A stretch of DNA of 64,000 nt from DYFT01 sp041695085 (GTDB lineage Bacteria > Bacteroidota > Ignavibacteria > UBA10030). Below are positions 59,601-64,000 of the stretch, piece by piece; the first letter of the stretch is position 1, and every line of letters begins with the position of its first letter. The stretch covers positions 79,169 to 143,168 of the forward strand of contig JBGFRO010000041.1 in the NCBI GenBank assembly GCA_041695085.1, written 5' to 3'. Below the pieces are notes generated by a model that saw only the letters and a program-made list of their open reading frames with translations, searched no databases and was not told the DNA's origin. The translations under genes and the position numbers were made by a program.

Positions 59601-62344
59601 CCGACAATAACGGCGTCGACGGCAACATCATCGCAAACAACGTCTACAACAATGCGATCGCCATCTGGGAGGGGGAAATTTTTGACACGTTGAAGGCCAC
59701 GTTCCCGCAAGCCATCACCTCCCGCACGTACGTGGCGATTTATGACATTCAGGTGAACACGGGTAAAACGCTCGTAATCGAACCGGGCGTTCGCATCAAG
59801 TTTCAACAGATTCCAACCAACAACTGGCAACGGTTCGATGTGCACGGAACGCTGATCTCCGAAGGAACGCAAGCCAATCCGATCGTCTTCACCTCCTGGC
59901 GTGACAGCACTGCAGGAGGGAAGACAACGGCACCAAATGATTTCGTCCCCCCTGCGCCCGGCGATTGGGAGTTCATTGCATTTCGAGACGGAAGCGAGAA
60001 CTCAAGAGTGCGTTGGACGCACTTTAAGTTCGGGGGGAGGCACCACGATATGACTGTCTACATTTACCGGAACCACGGTACGATGAAGTTCGCGAACAAC
60101 CTCGTCAGGAGATCAAGCAGCGCGGGCATCGTGATCGACAACTCCCCCATCGTTATCGACAGTACGACGGTCGACAGTTGCGGCTCGTACGGAATCCGGC
60201 TCTACGACCGGGTAAGCGGCAACCTCACTCTTCGCCACAGCAGGATTGTGGCAAACGGATCGCATGGCATCCTAGCTCAAAATCAGGCTAATATCTCCAC
60301 CATTTCCAATTGTGACATTTCCTTTAATAGAGCGAACGGTGCGGTGACGGAAAACAATACCCTTCCTCTTTCCGTCATCAGCAATCGAATCAACAACAAT
60401 GCGGAGCACGGGCTCTATTTGATTGCCCGCAATGATGCCCTCGACACGCTACTCATGATCGCCAACAACGCGATCCGAAACAATCAGTTGACGGGACTCT
60501 TCTCTTCGCGCGCGTACGTTGTGGAGGATTCCATCACCGGTAACAGGTACCCTATCGGGGTCGTGGGCCAAATCTCCCTTGCGAGCACCGGCACGGCGAA
60601 CGGCAACGTGTATCAAGGCAATGTCATTACCGGCAATTTGTACAATGATATCCTGGTAACCGAGGAGTCTGTCTTTGGCCTTCTGGGTGCTTCCTTCCCG
60701 CCGGGATATACAAAGGTGGTTGCGGTGCGCGGCACATTGTTGGTGCCGGGCGGAACGACGCTGCGCATTGCACCCGGAACGATCATCAAGTTTCCTCGTG
60801 AGTACATCGGTGGGGTAGCCGGCGGCGATGGACGGTTCAGGGTCGACGGCATTCTTCTCTCCGAAGGCACGTCCACCAACAAAATCGTCTTCACATCCTG
60901 GAGAGATGATTCGTTCGGAGGCGATTCGAATCGCGACACAACGGCTTCGGTTCCAGCGCCGGGCAACTGGGATATGATGTACCTCAATGGATCCCAAAAC
61001 AACTCTTCGAAGATCTTTCAAACAATCGTGCGCTACGGCGGGCTTTCCGGCAACGGCAATATTCGTTGGGATAACAACACGGCGCCAATGGACTCAAGCT
61101 TCTCCTCATTCTCGAGCAACTATGGCCTCTACATGAACAACGCGTCACCTTCGATCACATCAAATGAAATTCACAACAATCACACCGGCATTCTTTTGCA
61201 GGGCTCTTCCAATCCGACAATCTTCCGGAACAACATCCGAGATAATTCAACGTACGGTTTGAACAACAATACCAACAATACGATTAACGCGGTCAATAAC
61301 TACTGGGGCGCGTCAAGTGGACCTTTCGTGAATCAGGGAGCCGACCAGAATCTGACGGGGACAGGTAACCGCATCCTTCTCAATCCCGGAGCGGTGAGCT
61401 ACCGTCCTTTCCTCACTTCACGTTCCGGCATCCTCCTCGGTGATGTCAGTGAAAATGGCACGATCAGCGCGTACGATGCGGCGCTCATTCTCCAACATCT
61501 GGTCGGCATCATCGCGCTCGGCCCATCACAGCGTGCTGCAGCTGATGTGAGTGGAGATGGTTCAGTAAGCGCGTTTGATGCCTCGCTGATACTACGATAC
61601 ATGGTAGGCAGCATCACAGGATTCCCCGGAGCCGGCAAGCAGAGCATCGATCCCCTCATCGTCACAGCGTTCGATATTCGCACGGATCGGCCTCGTGATG
61701 GAGAGATCGAGATCGCTCTCAACCTCCGAAAGAGCGTTCCCATCTATGCAACTGAAATGACCATTGCGTTCAAGAGCCGCTGGATGACACCGCTCCTCAT
61801 TTCCAAGACCTCTCTTTCTGACGGCATGATACTTGAGTCGAAGATCGAGGACGATACCATTCGCATCGCGATGGCAGGCGCTGCTGCCATCACCGATGAA
61901 GGGGAGGTGCTTCGTATCGCCTTCCGGCTCTCCGAAGAAGGCAAAGCGAGAGGGTCGACTCCGTTTGATATCGTGAAACTCATCTTGAACGAAATGGACC
62001 TCACGCGGGAAATCAGACAAGCGGGAACCAATCCGGAACGGACCACTCCCACTACGTTCGCACTTGATCAGAACTTCCCCAATCCATTCAATCCCGTCAC
62101 ACGGATTTCATATCAGCTTCCCACAACGAGCAGCGTTCAACTGAAGATTTACGATTTGCTCGGACGTGAAGTGCGGACGCTTGTGTTTGAAGAACAGAAG
62201 GCGGGGTTCTATACAGTTGCATGGGACGGGCGCTCACACTCAGGGGAGCCACTCGCCAGCGGAGTATATCTCTACCGTCTTGAAGCGATCAGCAAGGAGA
62301 CATCGGCCTTTATCCAAACAAAGCGCATGCTTTTGTTGAAGTGA
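56681..62344 (+). CDS. Giant beta-helix surface protein with dockerin-like region and T9SS signal
   Basis: Predicted secreted protein of 1887 residues. Start ATG at 56681, fixed by GGAGGT five bases upstream; the signal peptide (MRCTYRAVSLFVLLTTSLFL) ends in DARA. Five modules of about 325-332 residues follow (near 27, 335, 666, 995 and 1327). Each opens with a VxPGxTLxIEPGVxIKF-type strand and FTSxRDDxxGG loop, then right-handed parallel beta-helix coils. Near 1587-1645 two Ca-loop repeats (DVSENGTISAYD; DVSGDGSVSAFD) form a dockerin type I-like region. Next a cohesin-like beta domain (about 1660-1780), then a C-terminal type IX sorting domain (about 1795-1887, QNFPNPFNP). Beta-helix folds suggest polysaccharide binding or cleavage, but no catalytic site was recognised. 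Confidence 0.88.
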   Translation: MRCTYRAVSLFVLLTTSLFLTPDARAGDVSGAITSDTTWTLSGSPVVILDSVTVTLGKTLTIEPGVVVRFNSGTTLVIAGKLVAAGTATNRIRFTSSLTSPLPGSWRNLTFLGSADVSSVVAYCLFEYGGSGTNGSTIFYATGAPAIRIAHTTVWLSGGHGINVRSSSPRISASIIRSNNGYGIYSDLVTSVIIDSSIINSNVHGGIRIPINSSPTVTYCDVDSNGIGIFIDNSSSPTVQRNNIRKNNIGIQFAGVGTTQPTISLNTITGNTTWGFLNTSISTTVLARNNYWGSDLGPYHPGLNPTGLGEKVSNNVDFQPWTILAPPLLVTPVTTISGSPVWETGVFWIKNSVSVAPGQTLTIRPGVIVKFAINARLTVSGTIIANGKADSLIIFTSERDDPYGGDTNGDGGTTIPARGNWDMVWLSGGGNDSSVLKHCVFRFGGSSGNGNVRVDGRTRAIFNSTFTQSSNYGLYLAGGAHDSIAHCTFGSNSLDGVLIQNSSPRFYNVKAVGNGRHGILANSGSISFNVRKSVFTGNSHGIVADAGSSGATLVSLDSSDISNNVHSGLYLWYGKGPQYFGHNRIANNGGEGLWCYNVDGLVTIENNSIMNNGREGIITSKAIIRNNVINGNRYPIALQGRVNSTYSNNTITGNTYNNVMALRINRWEESFSDTLKATVPAGMVPGNYVVIENNPGWGLVSGQTLVIQPGVVIKMDPGMYLRMEGTLIANASGGNPVVFTSYRDGSYGGKTNLGTDNAPPSPGDWRYIRIRTSSANSTILNNVVLKFGGMDGWGNLWFDATITLGTPVRNVVSRRSSNIGIRVGDGVMTFENATIDSNGTHGMYVEGNRPSNVAIRNSTVQDNGTGQGLRCADQSAFSEVLNCLIRRNGSWGIGVDNGTIPQTYSGNTITHNGAGGIWNNSPTLSANSLLIIGNTITDHPNEGVLSTRARFIDNRFERNRYPLAVWRALGNIYTDNNGVDGNIIANNVYNNAIAIWEGEIFDTLKATFPQAITSRTYVAIYDIQVNTGKTLVIEPGVRIKFQQIPTNNWQRFDVHGTLISEGTQANPIVFTSWRDSTAGGKTTAPNDFVPPAPGDWEFIAFRDGSENSRVRWTHFKFGGRHHDMTVYIYRNHGTMKFANNLVRRSSSAGIVIDNSPIVIDSTTVDSCGSYGIRLYDRVSGNLTLRHSRIVANGSHGILAQNQANISTISNCDISFNRANGAVTENNTLPLSVISNRINNNAEHGLYLIARNDALDTLLMIANNAIRNNQLTGLFSSRAYVVEDSITGNRYPIGVVGQISLASTGTANGNVYQGNVITGNLYNDILVTEESVFGLLGASFPPGYTKVVAVRGTLLVPGGTTLRIAPGTIIKFPREYIGGVAGGDGRFRVDGILLSEGTSTNKIVFTSWRDDSFGGDSNRDTTASVPAPGNWDMMYLNGSQNNSSKIFQTIVRYGGLSGNGNIRWDNNTAPMDSSFSSFSSNYGLYMNNASPSITSNEIHNNHTGILLQGSSNPTIFRNNIRDNSTYGLNNNTNNTINAVNNYWGASSGPFVNQGADQNLTGTGNRILLNPGAVSYRPFLTSRSGILLGDVSENGTISAYDAALILQHLVGIIALGPSQRAAADVSGDGSVSAFDASLILRYMVGSITGFPGAGKQSIDPLIVTAFDIRTDRPRDGEIEIALNLRKSVPIYATEMTIAFKSRWMTPLLISKTSLSDGMILESKIEDDTIRIAMAGAAAITDEGEVLRIAFRLSEEGKARGSTPFDIVKLILNEMDLTREIRQAGTNPERTTPTTFALDQNFPNPFNPVTRISYQLPTTSSVQLKIYDLLGREVRTLVFEEQKAGFYTVAWDGRSHSGEPLASGVYLYRLEAISKETSAFIQTKRMLLLK

Positions 62345-62367
62345 GGGGGTAAAGGAAGCATCACGAC

Positions 62368-64000
62368 ATGCTCACAATCCTTCACAAAGCGATGGGTTCC
62401 CCTCCCCACATCTTCAACTCTGAGAAGATGCAACGAACGCGGCGCGTTCTTCGTGTCGTGCTCCTTCTCACACTTACCGTCTTGGTGACGCACCCTCTGA
62501 TTGGTCAGAGCGTACAGCTGACGGTGCCCGATACCACCGCGCAACGCGGAGATACACTGCTCGTGCCGGTGTATGCATCTTCGCTCACCGGACAGAATGT
62601 TTTCGCGGGAAAACTCGTTCTCTCGTACAACAGTGGGATGATGTTTGTCTCTGGCATCGAAACCGCGGGAACACTGCTCCAGAATGGCCCGATCGTACAA
62701 TTCAACGCAACGACGCGCCAATTGGCCTTTGCAACTCACCAGCCCTTAACGGGATCAGGTGTGCTTGTTCGTCTGAAGGTCGCGACATTTGCAGCGCCGT
62801 CGACAATGAGTGATTCTATCAAGATCACCTCTGCTCTCTTCAACGAAGGATCCCCGGCAACCGTCATCGACAACGGACGGTTTCGGTTTCTGAGCATCAC
62901 GGTTGCCCCGAAGACGCCGAGCGTGACACTGGTTGTTGGTGACACGCTTCCGTTCTCTGCTTCAGGCGACGTTCATCCTCCGCTCAGTTGGTCTACGTCA
63001 GATGCGGCGGTGGGTACGATGACAACCACCGGAGTGCTCCGGACGCACGCTGTGGGACAACTGAAGGTACTCGTCCAAGATGCAGCGGGTCTGCGGGATT
63101 CGACAAACCTCTTCGCTGTGAACTCCCCATCGCTCCGGAGCCTTACCCTCTCGCTTCGCGACACAGCATTCCGGCAGACGCTCACCTTCGATCTCCCTCT
63201 CTACATCACCGACGTCACGTCGCTCGGGATCATTTCCAGTCAATTTACACTCACCTATTCGAGCAGCATTCTTCAGGCGGTCGACGTCATACAAGCAGGT
63301 TCGAAGACGTCTTCCTGGTTGACGCCTGCATTTAGCATTTCGGGAGGAAGAATCGATGTAGCCCTTGCTGGATCTCAACCACTGAGTGGCGCCGGTATTC
63401 TCGTCTTCGTTCGATTTCGCGTCGGTGCAACCGCATCGGGTTCAACGACCATCAATATCTCCAACGTTCTCTTCAATGAGTCGATTCATGCCAACAATGT
63501 CGCAGCAACGTTTACGGCTCTTTCAGCTCCCACGCTTGTCCTCTCACCCAACACGGCGATCCTCACGCGCGGACAGACACAAACATTTACAGTGACAAGC
63601 GGTGGAACGCCCCCCTACACATGGTCGACACTCCACCCCGCCATTGCAACCATCGATCCCTCGACGGGCACATTGACGGCAGTCGCTCGCGGAACTACCG
63701 CCGTGCGTGTTGTGGACGCATTGGGTTTTTCCGCGACGAGCGGCTCTATCGTAATCAACGATATTCGCGCAAGCCTGCCCGACACCTCCGTTGCCGTCGC
63801 CGACTCTTTGGAAATTCCTCTTTTCTTAGAAAACGTCACCGGCCTCGGGATTATCGCCTTCGATTTTCGCGTATCGTATAACTCGGGCGTGGCAAGATTT
63901 CGCGAGATCATAACAGCCGGAACGATGAGTAACGGCTTTACGGTAACCGCAAGAGATACGTTAGATACGTTGCGAGTCGCCGCCGCAGGACCGACACCAC
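62368..64000 (+). CDS. Multi-cohesin-like/Big2 surface protein (partial)
   Basis: 544 codons before the window ends, no stop. Start at 62368 (AAAGGA upstream) or 62428, where MQRTRRVLRVVLLLTLTVLV makes a cleaner signal peptide. Three cohesin-like domains (about 50-170, 255-385, from 466; the third cut), with openings such as DTAQRGDTLLVPVYASSLTG, DTAFRQTLTFDLPLYITDVT and DTSVAVADSLEIPLFLENVT. They alternate with two Big2-type Ig domains (TWSTLHPAIATIDPSTGTLT). It is 23 bp after the dockerin-bearing protein gene, so both are probably one transcript. The cohesin assignment is by fold pattern and not proven. Confidence 0.8.
   Translation, partial: MLTILHKAMGSPPHIFNSEKMQRTRRVLRVVLLLTLTVLVTHPLIGQSVQLTVPDTTAQRGDTLLVPVYASSLTGQNVFAGKLVLSYNSGMMFVSGIETAGTLLQNGPIVQFNATTRQLAFATHQPLTGSGVLVRLKVATFAAPSTMSDSIKITSALFNEGSPATVIDNGRFRFLSITVAPKTPSVTLVVGDTLPFSASGDVHPPLSWSTSDAAVGTMTTTGVLRTHAVGQLKVLVQDAAGLRDSTNLFAVNSPSLRSLTLSLRDTAFRQTLTFDLPLYITDVTSLGIISSQFTLTYSSSILQAVDVIQAGSKTSSWLTPAFSISGGRIDVALAGSQPLSGAGILVFVRFRVGATASGSTTINISNVLFNESIHANNVAATFTALSAPTLVLSPNTAILTRGQTQTFTVTSGGTPPYTWSTLHPAIATIDPSTGTLTAVARGTTAVRVVDALGFSATSGSIVINDIRASLPDTSVAVADSLEIPLFLENVTGLGIIAFDFRVSYNSGVARFREIITAGTMSNGFTVTARDTLDTLRVAAAGPTP

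Overview
The window reads as a chromosomal segment of a Gram-negative bacterium of the Bacteroidota/FCB side of the tree, most likely Ignavibacteria, Kapabacteria or a relative. The evidence is a TonB-dependent receptor with a carboxypeptidase-regulatory-like N-terminus, DUF4412, DUF1573 and DUF2723 proteins, and above all a large surface protein ending in a type IX secretion sorting domain (QNFPNPFNP type). Strong Shine-Dalgarno sites and TTGACA/TATATT promoters with 17-bp spacers argue against class Bacteroidia proper. No rRNA, phage genes, transposase gene or CRISPR array is visible.

Layout. 1-5.5 kb: the start of a TonB-dependent receptor and a small lipoprotein (both minus), a composite repeat element (1757-2414), then two overlapping heme lipoprotein genes (plus). 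5.6-8.7 kb: serA and a class V aminotransferase (minus), a probable serine/glycine module. 8.9-42.1 kb: one uninterrupted minus-strand run of translation and transcription genes. In transcription order it is tRNA-Thr(TGT), tRNA-Tyr, tRNA-Gly(TCC), tRNA-Thr(GGT), rpmG, tRNA-Trp, secE, nusG, rplKAJL, rpoBC, then rpsL, rpsG, fusA, tuf, the whole S10-spc-alpha block (rpsJ to rplQ) and engB. 42.4-47.2 kb: a DUF2723 membrane protein and glnE (minus). 47.2-47.6 kb: a second copy of the repeat element. 47.7-56.2 kb (plus): an EthD-like protein, three crotonases, a 3-hydroxyacyl-CoA dehydrogenase, an overlapping degenerate paralogue and a thiolase, which together could run a full beta-oxidation or aromatic-lower-pathway spiral. 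Four envelope/redox genes (DUF4412, DUF1573, rhodanese, MauE/DoxX-like) sit inside that set. 56.7-64 kb (plus): a giant modular beta-helix protein with a dockerin-like region, followed by a protein with three cohesin-like domains that runs off the window.

Two things stand out. First, a family of MITE-like elements (copies near 1.8, 29.7 and 47.2 kb) has terminal inverted repeats and apparent target duplications. The two full copies carry two unrelated hairpins at exactly the same internal point, and one copy also carries a nested 174-bp hairpin-rich element with its own inverted ends and 7-bp duplication. Second, a dockerin-like surface protein lies next to a multi-cohesin-like protein in a T9SS-type organism, which suggests a possible surface assembly. 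All function calls come from reading the sequence and family memory; no database search was run.
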